Origin: Halomonas sp. DQ26W | GTDB lineage: Bacteria; Pseudomonadota; Gammaproteobacteria; Pseudomonadales; Halomonadaceae | Assembly: GCF_003339685.1 (NCBI RefSeq) | Contig: NZ_QPKI01000003.1 | Coordinates: 60,301 to 124,300 of the forward strand | Length of the DNA: 64,000 bases | Direction: 5' to 3' | In this document: piece by piece, positions 35,240-43,670 of the stretch | Position numbering within the stretch: the stretch's first letter is position 1 | How the letters are laid out: every line of letters starts with the position of its first letter | Made by a program: the position numbers and the translations under genes | The notes under the pieces: generated by a model | Seen by the model: only the letters and a program-made list of their open reading frames with translations | Database searches by the model: none | What the model was told of the DNA's origin: nothing

Positions 35240-36697
35240 TCAGCCAAGATCGATGCAGAGGTACTTGGTCTCGAGAAACTCCTCCAGCCCCTGATGGCCG
35301 CCCTCGCGGCCGAGCCCGGACGCCTTGACACCGCCGAAGGGCGCGGCGGGGTTGGAGATGAGGCCGGTGTTGACGCCGACCATGCCATACTCAAGCGCAT
35401 CGGCCACACGCCACACTCGACCCAGGTCACGGGAATAGAAATAGGACGCCAGCCCATACTGGGTATCATTGGCCATCCGCACGGCATCCTCTTCATCTTC
35501 GAAGGGGAAGACCGCGGCAAGGGGGCCGAAGGTCTCTTCGTGAGCCACCTTCATTTTATCGGTAGCGAAGCTGATCAGGGTGGGGGTGAAGTAATTCCCC
35601 CCAAGCGGATGCGGGTGCCCCCCCAGCAGCAGTTGTGCACCGTGATCCACGGCGTCATGCACGTGCTCGCTAACCTTGTCCACCGCCTTGTCATCGATCA
35701 GCGGCCCGATATTGACACCCGCTTCGGTGCCATCCCCCACCTTGAGCTCGCTGTTCATGGCAACCGCCAGCTTTTCGCAGAAGGCGTTGACCACACTGGA
35801 CTGCACCAGGAAACGGTTGGTGCAGACGCAGGTCTGTCCGGCATTACGGAACTTGGCGGCCATGGCGCCTTCCACGGCGGCATCCAGATCGGCATCCTCG
35901 AAGACAATGAAGGGGGCATTGCCACCCAACTCCAGCGATATCTTCTGAATGTTCTGTGACGCCTGAGCCATCAGTTGGCACCCCACCTCGGTGGATCCGG
36001 TGAAGGTGATCTTGCGTACCACGGGTGATTCGGTCATGGCCGCCGCAATCTCGCTGGCCCGCCCGGGCACCACGTTGAATACGCCGCGGGGAACACCGGC
36101 CCGCTCGGCCAGCAACGCCAGCGCAGTGGCGGAGAACGGGGTCTGGCTGGCCGGCTTCACGACAATGGTACAGCCCGCGGCCAATGCCGCCCCGGCCTTG
36201 CGCGTGATCATCGCCGCAGGAAAGTTCCAAGGGGTGATCGCACCTACGACGCCCACCGCCTGCTTGGTCACCACGATGCGCTGATTGCTCTTGGCGGCGG
36301 GAATGGTTTCGCCATAGACGCGTCGCGCCTCTTCGGCGAACCAACGCAGAAAGCTTGCCGCATAGGCGATCTCACCGGCGGCTTCCTTGAGAGGCTTGCC
36401 CTGCTCATGGGTCATGATCATGGCCAGGTCCTCTTGATGCTCCAGCATCAGGTCATGCCATTTCATGAGGATATCGGCTCGTTCCTGGGCGGTGAGGCCC
36501 TTCCATCCGGGAAGCGCCGCCTCGGCGGCAGCGATTGCACGCTCCGTCTCGGCCCGTCCCAGACGCGGTACATTGCCAAAGGGCGCTCCGGTGGCGGGAT
36601 TGACGACATCGATCTGCTCGCCGCTGTCGGCGGCGACCCAGCTGCCATCGATGTAGGCAAAGGGGCAGTAGAGCTGCGTTTCCTTCAAGGCTTCCAT
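35240..36697 (-). CDS. gabD: Succinate-semialdehyde dehydrogenase (NAD(P)+)
   Basis: GabD oxidises succinate semialdehyde to succinate at the end of the GABA pathway. The product has 485 residues, close to E. coli GabD (482). Cofactor-binding ITPWNFPAAMITRK lies at 154-167 and FTGSTEVG at 232-239. The catalytic pair is Glu256 (ELGGN) and Cys290 (GQTCVC); the second cysteine two residues on is typical of GabD. GGVKASGLGREGG near the C-terminus also fits this subgroup. No gabT or gabP lies nearby, so a role with another semialdehyde cannot be excluded. It is followed on the minus strand by the repeat region. Confidence 0.92.
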   Translation of the reverse strand: MEALKETQLYCPFAYIDGSWVAADSGEQIDVVNPATGAPFGNVPRLGRAETERAIAAAEAALPGWKGLTAQERADILMKWHDLMLEHQEDLAMIMTHEQGKPLKEAAGEIAYAASFLRWFAEEARRVYGETIPAAKSNQRIVVTKQAVGVVGAITPWNFPAAMITRKAGAALAAGCTIVVKPASQTPFSATALALLAERAGVPRGVFNVVPGRASEIAAAMTESPVVRKITFTGSTEVGCQLMAQASQNIQKISLELGGNAPFIVFEDADLDAAVEGAMAAKFRNAGQTCVCTNRFLVQSSVVNAFCEKLAVAMNSELKVGDGTEAGVNIGPLIDDKAVDKVSEHVHDAVDHGAQLLLGGHPHPLGGNYFTPTLISFATDKMKVAHEETFGPLAAVFPFEDEEDAVRMANDTQYGLASYFYSRDLGRVWRVADALEYGMVGVNTGLISNPAAPFGGVKASGLGREGGHQGLEEFLETKYLCIDLG

Positions 36698-36762
36698 GTT
36701 CGTCTCCCGGCCGGCGAGCGGCCCTGTGGTCTAAATGTGTAAGCGTGTGATGCGAGGCTATG

Positions 36763-37083
36763 TCACTCCGTCGTCTCGACGCCCTGTTCCGGCACCATGT
36801 GCTGCTCGGCCCCTTCCTGAAGCGGGGGCTGGACCATGGCTGTCAGTATGGCAAGTATCAGCACCAGTGCGATGGCGATCCAGCAGAAAGCACGGCCGAT
36901 ATAGCGCTCAGGGTTGCCGCGAATCTGGCGCAGCCCCATGACCCCGAAGATGGCGGCGGCGATGTTCAGCAGGGGCATGCTGCCCGCAAGAAGAAGCGCG
37001 AAGATCGCCGTGACGATGGACGCCATGGCCCAGGGGGAATAGTGTCGGCGTAACGTGGAACGGGGGGCATTGTCACTGCGCAA
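36763..37083 (-). CDS. Small DUF4190-like membrane protein
   Basis: The protein has 106 residues, starting at TTG 37083 with GGGAG about 10 bases upstream; the nearest ATG is out of frame. Two hydrophobic segments (about 17-50 and 64-85) are separated by GLRQIRGNPERYIGRAFCWIAIAL, a pattern seen in DUF4190 proteins: a short G-x-R-Q-I-R loop between two membrane helices. The C-terminus is acidic. The function is unknown. It stands between folE and gabD on the same strand with gaps of 91 and 65 bp, so cotranscription is possible. Confidence 0.65.
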   Translation of the reverse strand: MRSDNAPRSTLRRHYSPWAMASIVTAIFALLLAGSMPLLNIAAAIFGVMGLRQIRGNPERYIGRAFCWIAIALVLILAILTAMVQPPLQEGAEQHMVPEQGVETTE

Positions 37084-37174
37084 CGAAGCATCACTCCCTG
37101 TGAGTCCAGTCTAGATCCCCCCCATGCTACGCGCTCAGCACCCGCGCACCAAGTTCAGGCAGCATGAAGCGAGA

Positions 37175-37732
37175 TCAGCGACTGTTGACGAGGGTCAGAA
37201 ACTCCTGGCGAGTCGGCTGGTTTTCGCGAAAAGCCCCCAGCATCACCGATGAGGTCATGCTGGAATTCTGTTTTTCCACGCCTCGCATCATCATACAGAG
37301 ATGCCGCGCCTCGACGACGACCGCCACCCCCCTGGCATCAGTGACCTGCTGGACCGCCTCGGCGATTTGGCGCGTCAGGTTTTCCTGGATCTGCATGCGT
37401 CGGGCAAACATGTCGACGATGCGTGCAAACTTGGAGAGTCCCAGCACCCTGCCATTGGGAAGATAGGCGATATGGCACTTGCCGATGAACGGCAGCAGGT
37501 GGTGCTCGCACATCGAATAGAGCTCGATGTCCTTGACCAGCACCATCTCGTCGGTTTCGGATTCGAAGACCGCCCCGTTGATGATTTCCTCCAGCGTCTG
37601 GGCATAGCCACGGTTGAGAAACTGCATGGCCTTGGCAGCCCGCTTGGGAGTGTCACGTAGTCCTTCTCGCTCCGGGTTTTCCCCCAATTCGAGAATAATC
37701 TGGCGATAGTGGTTGGCAAGTTCTTCGATCAT
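37175..37732 (-). CDS. folE: GTP cyclohydrolase I
   Basis: FolE converts GTP to dihydroneopterin triphosphate, the first step of folate synthesis. The product has 185 residues. The zinc site is [18 protein letters not shown] near 74-91 (Cys and His ligands), with the second cysteine in [33 protein letters not shown] is the family N-terminal motif. It is the zinc-dependent FolE1 type. The upstream region is AT-rich and carries an inverted repeat shared with the divergent secreted-protein gene, so joint control is possible. Confidence 0.97.
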   Translation of the reverse strand: MIEELANHYRQIILELGENPEREGLRDTPKRAAKAMQFLNRGYAQTLEEIINGAVFESETDEMVLVKDIELYSMCEHHLLPFIGKCHIAYLPNGRVLGLSKFARIVDMFARRMQIQENLTRQIAEAVQQVTDARGVAVVVEARHLCMMMRGVEKQNSSMTSSVMLGAFRENQPTRQEFLTLVNSR

Positions 37733-37788
37733 GGTCAGGCCCTACGCTTACCGATGGCTTGGTGATGGCCGGCCATCACATAATCCAC

Positions 37789-37825
37789 AAATAATATACA
37801 AAGAAACATTCTTGTATAATAAAAA
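37789..37825. promoter_or_regulatory. AT-rich inverted repeat with TATAAT, between folE and the secreted-protein gene
   Basis: Left arm AAATAATATACAA (37789-37801) and right arm TTGTATAATAAAA (37813-37825) share a perfect TTGTATA core and flank 11 bp. TATAAT lies at 37815-37820 on the plus strand; TATATT and TATTAT occur on the other. It could combine divergent -10 boxes with an operator. The binding protein is not identifiable. Confidence 0.4.
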
Positions 37826-37996
37826 TTTGCTTGGAACGGTGATTCTATCGCAACCGCGCCCCGATCGCAGTCCATGCTTACATCGCTGCCGATCCCTGCG
37901 ACATTCCTTTGCTACGGCCCCTCTGGCAGCTATGGTAGAATCGAATTTTTCGAATGCCTGCCCCCTATGCGCAGCCGTGTCTATCGAGAGCCTGAC

Positions 37997-38548
37997 ATGA
38001 TCCATACTCCGATCCTCGCAGCCGCTGGCCTGTCCCTGCTGCTGCCCTTTGCCGCTTCTGCCGCCACCTTGTCGCTGCCCTCCGATTCCAGCGTCGCCGT
38101 TCAGGTTATCGACGAATTGACACTCGACGCTGACAAGCCGCGCCAGGACGACATTCTGCTCAAACCGGTCAGCGGCGATACCAGCACCTCTCACGAGCTG
38201 CCAGAGTACTGTGTCCTGGTAGGCGATGCCCGGCTGGACGATGAGCGGGTCCGCATTACCGCCAATTCACTGACCTGCATCGAGACAAAAGGCGCATACA
38301 GCGAGATATTCAGTGGCGAGATCTCGGCCGCCGCCTACGAGATGGACGGCAGCTACGGTATAGACGCCTGCGACGCCGGCCGCTGCGAGTTGACGCCGGA
38401 GCACGCATTCCAGCTCAAGCTAGCCAGCGCGCTGGATATCGAGCAGCAGGACAACCCGGCGGCTCGCATCAATGAACAACGCCGCCAGGCAAATGGCGCC
38501 GGTATTGCCAATCCCATACCCGCCGAGCGTCCCGACCCGGACCAGTAA
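37997..38548 (+). CDS. Secreted four-cysteine protein of unknown function
   Basis: The protein has 183 residues from ATG 37997. A clear signal peptide ends near residue 22 (AASAA). The mature part has four cysteines (72, 94, 125, 130), likely two disulfides. EYCVLVGDARLDDERVRITANSLTCIETKGAYSEIFSG at 70-107 faintly recalls the C-terminal region of TraB/TrbI conjugation proteins, where a cysteine-bounded block also reads as GD-x-ERV...L-x-C. This is weak pattern evidence; the rest of TraB is absent and no conjugation genes are nearby. The C-terminus is polar and proline-rich. It is divergent from folE and ends at a terminator. Confidence 0.7.
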   Translation: MIHTPILAAAGLSLLLPFAASAATLSLPSDSSVAVQVIDELTLDADKPRQDDILLKPVSGDTSTSHELPEYCVLVGDARLDDERVRITANSLTCIETKGAYSEIFSGEISAAAYEMDGSYGIDACDAGRCELTPEHAFQLKLASALDIEQQDNPAARINEQRRQANGAGIANPIPAERPDPDQ

Positions 38549-38569
38549 CCCTCTACCAGTAACCCTCTA
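38542..38569. repeat. Exact 14-bp tandem duplication across the stop codon
   Basis: CCAGTAACCCTCTA occurs twice, head to tail. The first copy contains the stop codon of the secreted-protein gene. The second lies outside the coding region. It looks like a recent slippage duplication. Confidence 0.9.
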
Positions 38570-38582
38570 TCAGAACGTACGA

Positions 38583-38608
38583 ACGCGCCCCCAGCCTTTA
38601 GGGCGCGT
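38583..38608 (+). terminator. Terminator after the secreted-protein gene
   Basis: An 8-bp stem (ACGCGCCC with GGGCGCGT) has a 10-base loop, followed on the plus strand by CTGCTTTATT. It lies 35 bp after the stop codon and also separates the converging srkA. Confidence 0.6.
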
Positions 38609-38646
38609 CTGCTTTATTCCGCCAATCGCTTCCCGCCGCTAACCGC

Positions 38647-39630
38647 TCAGGCCAGCCAGCGCGGCGCCTTTTCCAGCAACAGACGCTGCTGCTCGAGCAT
38701 ACGAATATGGCCGTCCCAATAGCCTGCATCGGCCAACCAGGGAAAGGCCGGCGGGAATGCGGGGTCCTCCCAGCGCGCCACCAGCCAGGCGCTGTGGCGC
38801 ATAAGCCGAAAGGTCCTCAGCGGCTCGATCAGCGTCAGCTCATGCCGATCGAAGTCGCGGTGCTGCTCATAGCCCTCCATCACTTCGGACAGCTGCATCT
38901 GCCATTCAGCGTCGTGCTCCGCCGTAAGCAGCATCCAGAGGTCCTGTATGGCGGGTGCCGTCAGGCAGTCGTCGAAGTCCACCAGGGTAAAGCTCTCGTC
39001 GCGCCCGAGTACATTGCCGATGTGGCAGTCGCCATGCACGCGGATCGCCTTCTCCCCGGCCCAGGCATACGGCTGAAGGGCCTGGTGAAGGGCGGTGGAG
39101 ATTCGCTCATAGGCCCGGCGTTGCTGACGCCCCAGCCAGCTGCTGCCGAGCACCCGCTCCATCGCTTCCAATACCATGGCATCCAGGTTCAAGGTGCAGC
39201 GGTGCTGAAACGAGGACCGCTCACCAACGGCATGCAGCGCACCGATGACTTCGCCCAAGGCAAACAGGTGAGCAGGCTTTTCCAGCTCGGGGGCCTGCCC
39301 CGACACCTGGGGAAAAAGGGCGAAGCGAAACCCCTGGTCATGGTGCAGTGAGCCGCCTGTCGCGTCCTGCCAGGGCGCTGACACTGCGACCCCGGCCTGC
39401 TCCAGCTCGATCAGGAAGTCATGCTCTTCCTGTATCTGAGCATCGGTCCAGCGCTCAGGCCGATAGAACTTGACCACCCAGCGCCGGCGCTCATCGTCAT
39501 GCACCAGGAACACGCGATTCTCGTAGCTGTTCAGGGCAAAGGGTTCACCGGGCAGCCAAAGGCCCAGGGACTCCACCGCCGCCACGATTCGTGACGGTTC
39601 AAGCCGGGCAAAGGGGTGCGTCGACGCCAT
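38647..39630 (-). CDS. srkA: Stress response kinase A (YihE/RdoA family)
   Basis: SrkA is an eukaryote-like kinase of the aminoglycoside-phosphotransferase fold that counters MazF-linked death after envelope stress in E. coli. The product has 327 residues (E. coli 328). The catalytic loop is IRVHGDCHIGNVL near 203-215 and the metal-binding DFDD follows at about 224-227 (TLVDFDDCL). SYENRVFLVHDDERRRWVVKFYRPERW is the N-lobe with the ATP lysine. It follows comF by 45 bp on the same strand, whereas in E. coli srkA precedes dsbA; no dsbA is present here. Confidence 0.95.
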   Translation of the reverse strand: MASTHPFARLEPSRIVAAVESLGLWLPGEPFALNSYENRVFLVHDDERRRWVVKFYRPERWTDAQIQEEHDFLIELEQAGVAVSAPWQDATGGSLHHDQGFRFALFPQVSGQAPELEKPAHLFALGEVIGALHAVGERSSFQHRCTLNLDAMVLEAMERVLGSSWLGRQQRRAYERISTALHQALQPYAWAGEKAIRVHGDCHIGNVLGRDESFTLVDFDDCLTAPAIQDLWMLLTAEHDAEWQMQLSEVMEGYEQHRDFDRHELTLIEPLRTFRLMRHSAWLVARWEDPAFPPAFPWLADAGYWDGHIRMLEQQRLLLEKAPRWLA

Positions 39631-39675
39631 GCTGCCTCCGAAGTTCCAGTAAGGGACCAGTAACGGAGTAGCATG

Positions 39676-40455
39676 CTACCAGAGTTGCGAAAATGGCGTA
39701 CGCGCCACCGCCCAGGCCTCCACCTCTTCGGCCCCGGCGCGGCGGCACGCCTGGGCCAGGGCATCCAGCGTCGCCCCGGTGGTCATGACATCGTCCAGCA
39801 GCGCCACTCTCCCGGATAACGAGGAAGTGACTTCGAAGCCATCCTTCAGGTTGCGCCGGCGTTCGCTGCGGTCGAGCCCCCGCTGGGAGGGGGTATCCTC
39901 CAGGCGCCTGGCCAGCCACAGCGGAACGCCGAGGCGCGGGGCCAGTCGCCGGGCCAGCCACTCGGCCTGGTTGAAACCCCGCTGCCTGGCCCGGTTCGGA
40001 TGCAGCGGCACGGCGAGCAGTGCATCGGGGTGCGGGATGTCGGCCAGCCGGGTTTCGAGCATCGCCACCAGCACGCTGCCCGCCCGGGGCGAGGCCTGGA
40101 ACTTGAAGCGCTGCATGAGGGACGCCACCTCGTCCTGGTAGCGCAGTGGCACCCAGGCCCGGTCGAAGCTCGGGGGGTGCTCCAGGCAACGCCCGCAGAG
40201 CCGCCCCGCCAGCGAACCAGACGGCTGCGGTTCGGCACAGCGGGGGCAGGCCGGGAGATTCCAGGGCAACGCCTCGAAGCAGGGCTGGCACCAGGGCTGC
40301 CCCGCCTGGCCGGGCGCCAGGCAGAAGGCACAGCGACCGGGCAGCACGCGTCTCAGGCCAGCGTCCAGAGCCGACAGCATCTGACGAGGCAAGAGCGTCC
40401 AGCGATGCCCTGTGACAGGCTCTCGTCTCCGTTTCGCTGTCGCCTTTCTTACCAT
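39676..40455 (-). CDS. comF: ComF-family phosphoribosyltransferase-like protein
   Basis: ComF/GntX proteins are needed for natural DNA uptake in some bacteria and for use of DNA as nutrient. The product has 259 residues from ATG 40455, preceded by GGAG. A four-cysteine zinc ribbon lies at about 42-87 (CAFCLAP, CQPCFE, CPRCAEP, CGRCLEH). The C-terminal phosphoribosyltransferase motif is VALLDDVMTTGATL at about 217-230. FNQAEWLARRLAPRLGVP is typical. The N-terminal 25 residues are basic and variable. It is divergent from bioB, the usual neighbour in pseudomonads, and shares the intergenic region that holds two BirA-type operators. Confidence 0.92.
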   Translation of the reverse strand: MVRKATAKRRREPVTGHRWTLLPRQMLSALDAGLRRVLPGRCAFCLAPGQAGQPWCQPCFEALPWNLPACPRCAEPQPSGSLAGRLCGRCLEHPPSFDRAWVPLRYQDEVASLMQRFKFQASPRAGSVLVAMLETRLADIPHPDALLAVPLHPNRARQRGFNQAEWLARRLAPRLGVPLWLARRLEDTPSQRGLDRSERRRNLKDGFEVTSSLSGRVALLDDVMTTGATLDALAQACRRAGAEEVEAWAVARTPFSQLW

Positions 40456-40523
40456 GTTCGTTGCTCCCTGCTGTCCTGCCCCCCTATCTGGAGGGCTTTG
40501 CGCCTGTCTGTAGGGCTCTTCAC

Positions 40524-40551
40524 GTCAACCTAACCTGTCCGAAGGGTTGAC
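40524..40551. promoter_or_regulatory. BirA-type operator, copy 1
   Basis: GTCAACC (40524-40530) and GGTTGAC (40545-40551) form a perfect inverted repeat around 14 bp, the architecture of gammaproteobacterial BirA sites. A plus-strand TTGACA (40547-40552) overlaps the right arm and could be the -35 of the bioB promoter. Confidence 0.75.
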
Positions 40552-40579
40552 AGTAATGGCAATCTTAAGCAATCCTACC

Positions 40580-40607
40580 GTCAACCAATTATTTTCAACC
40601 GGTTGAC
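40580..40607. promoter_or_regulatory. BirA-type operator, copy 2
   Basis: The same two 7-bp arms recur with the same 14-bp spacer, centred 56 bp from copy 1 and ending 17 bp before the bioB ATG. Its spacer contains TATTTT (40590-40595), a possible -10. A minus-strand TTGACG overlapping the left arm could serve comF. Confidence 0.8.
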
Positions 40608-40624
40608 CATAAGCGAGTCTGATC

Positions 40625-41749
40625 ATGCCCTCAGCGCCCAACGCCCCCAGTCCCCCTGAGCAGACCCTAGCCGGAAATCTTGAGGTCCGCCACGACTGGT
40701 CCCTGGCCGAGATCGAGGCGCTGCTTGCCCTGCCCTTCAATGACCTGCTATTTCGGGCACAGCAGGTGCACCGCACCCATTTCGACCCTAACGCCGTGCA
40801 GGTTTCCACCCTGCTGTCGATCAAGACCGGCGCCTGCCCCGAGGACTGCAAGTATTGCCCCCAGTCGGGCCATTACAATACCGACCTCGACAAGGAAAAA
40901 CTGCTGGAAATCGAGAAGGTGGTAGAGCAAGCCAAGGCGGCACGCGACGCGGGAGCGAGCCGCTTCTGCATGGGAGCGGCCTGGCGCAGCCCGCGGGAGA
41001 AGGATTTCGAGGTGGTGATGGAGATGGTGAGTCGGGTCAAGTCGCTGGGGCTAGAGACCTGCATGACCCTGGGCATGGTGGACAGCGACCAAGCGAAGCG
41101 CCTGGCCGGCGCCGGGCTCGACTACTATAACCACAACCTCGATACCTCCCCGGACTACTATGGCGAGATCATCACCACGCGCACCTATGGCGACCGGCTG
41201 GAGACCCTGGCGAGCGTGCGGGAAGCCGGCATGAAGGTCTGTTCCGGGGGGATTCTGGGCATGGGCGAAACGCCTCGTGACCGGGCCGCCCTGCTGCAGC
41301 AGTTGGTCCGTCTGGAGCCCCACCCCGAATCGGTACCCATCAACATGCTGGTCAAGGTGCCCGGCACGCCGCTGGAGGATGTCGAGGATCTCGACCCCAT
41401 CGTCTTCATCCGCGCCATCGCCGTGGCCCGCATCCTGATGCCGAAAAGCCATGTGCGACTCTCCGCCGGGCGCGAACAGATGAGCGAATCCACCCAGGCA
41501 CTGGCCTTCCTGGCCGGCGCCAACTCCATCTTCTACGGCGAGCGACTGCTGACCACCGCCAACCCCCAGGCGGAACGCGACCGCGCCCTGTTCGACAAGC
41601 TCGGCTTGCACCCCGAGCACGTTGAGAAAAGGGTCCGCGAGACCTGCACGGACGACACATGCCAGCGAGAGAATCTGGAGGCGGCCATGGCGCTCAAGTC
41701 CAGCCAGTCCAGGGCCGACACCCTCGCCTACGACGCCACCCTGGCCTGA
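40625..41749 (+). CDS. bioB: Biotin synthase
   Basis: BioB is the radical SAM enzyme that inserts sulphur into dethiobiotin. The product has 374 residues, longer than E. coli BioB (346) at both ends. The [4Fe-4S] motif is [11 protein letters not shown] at about 60-70. [22 protein letters not shown] and [34 protein letters not shown] are hallmark stretches; the arginine in RLSAGRE is a [2Fe-2S] ligand in the family. It opens the bioBFHCD operon behind two BirA operators, so it should be repressed when biotin is plentiful. BirA itself is not in the window. Confidence 0.98.
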   Translation: MPSAPNAPSPPEQTLAGNLEVRHDWSLAEIEALLALPFNDLLFRAQQVHRTHFDPNAVQVSTLLSIKTGACPEDCKYCPQSGHYNTDLDKEKLLEIEKVVEQAKAARDAGASRFCMGAAWRSPREKDFEVVMEMVSRVKSLGLETCMTLGMVDSDQAKRLAGAGLDYYNHNLDTSPDYYGEIITTRTYGDRLETLASVREAGMKVCSGGILGMGETPRDRAALLQQLVRLEPHPESVPINMLVKVPGTPLEDVEDLDPIVFIRAIAVARILMPKSHVRLSAGREQMSESTQALAFLAGANSIFYGERLLTTANPQAERDRALFDKLGLHPEHVEKRVRETCTDDTCQRENLEAAMALKSSQSRADTLAYDATLA

Positions 41750-41760
41750 GGCGCGACGTG

Positions 41761-42921
41761 ATGCAGCAACCTAGCCACTGGTCCCGGCGGCTGGCTGCCC
41801 GGGCACAGGAGCGCAGGCTCCAGGGGCTCTGGCGCCAGCGAGTTACGCACGGGCCTGACAGCGGCATGCATGACTTCGCCGGCAACGACTATCTCGGCCT
41901 GGCCCGGGACCCACGCCTGGCCCAGGCCCAGGCCGAGGGCGCCAGCCGCTTCGGTGCCGGTGCCGGTGCTTCCCACCTGGTCAGTGGCCACCTCGGCGTC
42001 CATGAGGCCCTGGAGCAGCGCCTGGCCGAGCTTACCGGCCGGCCACGGGCGCTGCTCTTCTCCACCGGCTACATGGCCAACCTGGGCACCTTGCAGGCGC
42101 TCTGCGATGGCAATACCCACCTCTTCCAGGACCGCCTCAATCACGCCTCGCTGCTCGATGGCGCGCGCCTTGCCGGCGCCCGGTCGCGACGCTTCCACCA
42201 CCGAGACCTGGATGACCTTGACCGCCTTCTTGCACCGGTGCCGTCCGACACCCTCAAGCTGGTGATCAGCGACGGCGTCTTCAGCATGGATGGCGACGTG
42301 GCCGATATCGAGGGCCTGGCCGCCGTCAGCGCCCGACACGATGCCTGGCTGATGATCGATGACGCCCATGGCCTGGGTGTCCTCGGCGACCGCGGGGAAG
42401 GGTGTGCAGGACGAGCCCAGGATGCCGCGCGGGTGCCGATCCTGGTCGGCACCCTGGGCAAGGCCCTGGGAACTGCCGGTGCCTTCGTCGCCGGCAGCCA
42501 TGAACTGATCGACCATCTGATTCAGTTCGCTCGTCCCTATGTCTATACCACGGCCCAGCCGCCGGGGGTGGCCGCCGCCACTCTGCAGGCGCTGGACATT
42601 CTCGCTGCCGAACCCGAACGACGCACCCGGCTGCTGAGCCTGGTACGCTATTTTCGCCATGAGGCCGAGCGGCTCGGGCTGCCCCTTGCCCACTCCGACA
42701 CGCCGATCCAGCCCCTGCTCCTTGGCGATAGCCTTCGCACCATGCACTGGGCCTCCGCACTGCAGGAAACCGGCTTTCTGGTGGGCGCCATTCGACCGCC
42801 CACCGTGCCGCCAGGCCAGGCGCGCCTGCGCATCACCCTCAGTGCGCGACATACCCACGACACCCTCGATGCCCTGCTGGAAACCCTGGCCGGCCTTCAG
42901 CAGGCGGAGCGCACGCCATGA
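41761..42921 (+). CDS. bioF: 8-Amino-7-oxononanoate synthase
   Basis: BioF condenses pimeloyl-ACP with L-alanine using PLP. The product has 386 residues from ATG 41761; a GTG one codon upstream is possible. GAGASHLVSGHLGVHEALEQRLAELTGR is the family core, SDGVFSMDGDVADI and MIDDAHGLGVLG hold PLP contacts, and the PLP lysine is in VGTLGKALGTAGAF at about residue 237. It starts 11 bp after bioB and overlaps bioH by 4 bp. Confidence 0.97.
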   Translation: MQQPSHWSRRLAARAQERRLQGLWRQRVTHGPDSGMHDFAGNDYLGLARDPRLAQAQAEGASRFGAGAGASHLVSGHLGVHEALEQRLAELTGRPRALLFSTGYMANLGTLQALCDGNTHLFQDRLNHASLLDGARLAGARSRRFHHRDLDDLDRLLAPVPSDTLKLVISDGVFSMDGDVADIEGLAAVSARHDAWLMIDDAHGLGVLGDRGEGCAGRAQDAARVPILVGTLGKALGTAGAFVAGSHELIDHLIQFARPYVYTTAQPPGVAAATLQALDILAAEPERRTRLLSLVRYFRHEAERLGLPLAHSDTPIQPLLLGDSLRTMHWASALQETGFLVGAIRPPTVPPGQARLRITLSARHTHDTLDALLETLAGLQQAERTP

Positions 42922-43670
42922 CGAAACTGGTACTGCTCTCCGGCTGGGGCATCGATGCCCGGATCTGGCAGCCCCTCGCCCCCTACTGGCCTGACGGCGT
43001 CAAAGTGACGACACCCGACTGGCCGGGCTATGCCGGTCAGGCGCTCGATGAAATGCTGGCCCCCGATGACCTGGCCGGCCTTGGTCACCGGATGGCGGCG
43101 GCGCTTCCTGCCGATGCGGTCTGGGTCGGCTGGTCGCTGGGTGGGTTGCTTGCCTGTGCACTGCTAGCGCACCTGCCTGCGCCACGCACTCTGCTCATGC
43201 TGGGAACGGGGTCCCGATTCTGCAACGCCGAGGGCGTTACCCCGCAGGAGCTGGCCACCTTCCGTCGTGCCTTTGCGCGCAACCCGGAAGCGACCTGGCA
43301 ACACTTTCTGCGCTGGCAGATGCAGGGCGAACCCGATCCACGTACCGCACATCGGCGCCTGCTCAGCCTGATCGGCAGGCAGCCCAGCGCACCCCACTCG
43401 ACACTGGCCGCAGGGCTCACCCAACTGGCCACGCTCGATGTCACCCATATGCTGGCGGCACCGCCCTGCAGCGTACTGCGCATGGCCGGCCAGCAGGACC
43501 CCCTGCTCTCACCCGCAACGCGGCACGCCGCCGACGTGACACTCAGTGCAACGGGGCACTGTCCGATGCTCACCCGTCCAGACCGGCTGGCAGACCACCT
43601 GGTAGATATCGCCCAGCGCGCTGGCGATGGCCGGAACGAAACCGCCGGCAGCAGGGAGGAGGTGTCATGA
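42918..43670 (+). CDS. bioH: Pimeloyl-ACP methyl ester carboxylesterase
   Basis: BioH removes the methyl group from pimeloyl-ACP methyl ester and so ends the acyl-elongation phase of biotin synthesis. The product has 250 residues with an alpha/beta hydrolase fold. The nucleophile elbow is VGWSLGG at about 70-76, the acid is Asp in AGQQDPLL near 196, and the histidine is in SATGHCPML near 215. LSGWGIDARIWQPL at the start is typical of BioH. It overlaps bioF and bioC by 4 bp each. In E. coli bioH is unlinked; linkage inside bioBFHCD is the pseudomonad pattern. Confidence 0.94.
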   Translation: MTKLVLLSGWGIDARIWQPLAPYWPDGVKVTTPDWPGYAGQALDEMLAPDDLAGLGHRMAAALPADAVWVGWSLGGLLACALLAHLPAPRTLLMLGTGSRFCNAEGVTPQELATFRRAFARNPEATWQHFLRWQMQGEPDPRTAHRRLLSLIGRQPSAPHSTLAAGLTQLATLDVTHMLAAPPCSVLRMAGQQDPLLSPATRHAADVTLSATGHCPMLTRPDRLADHLVDIAQRAGDGRNETAGSREEVS

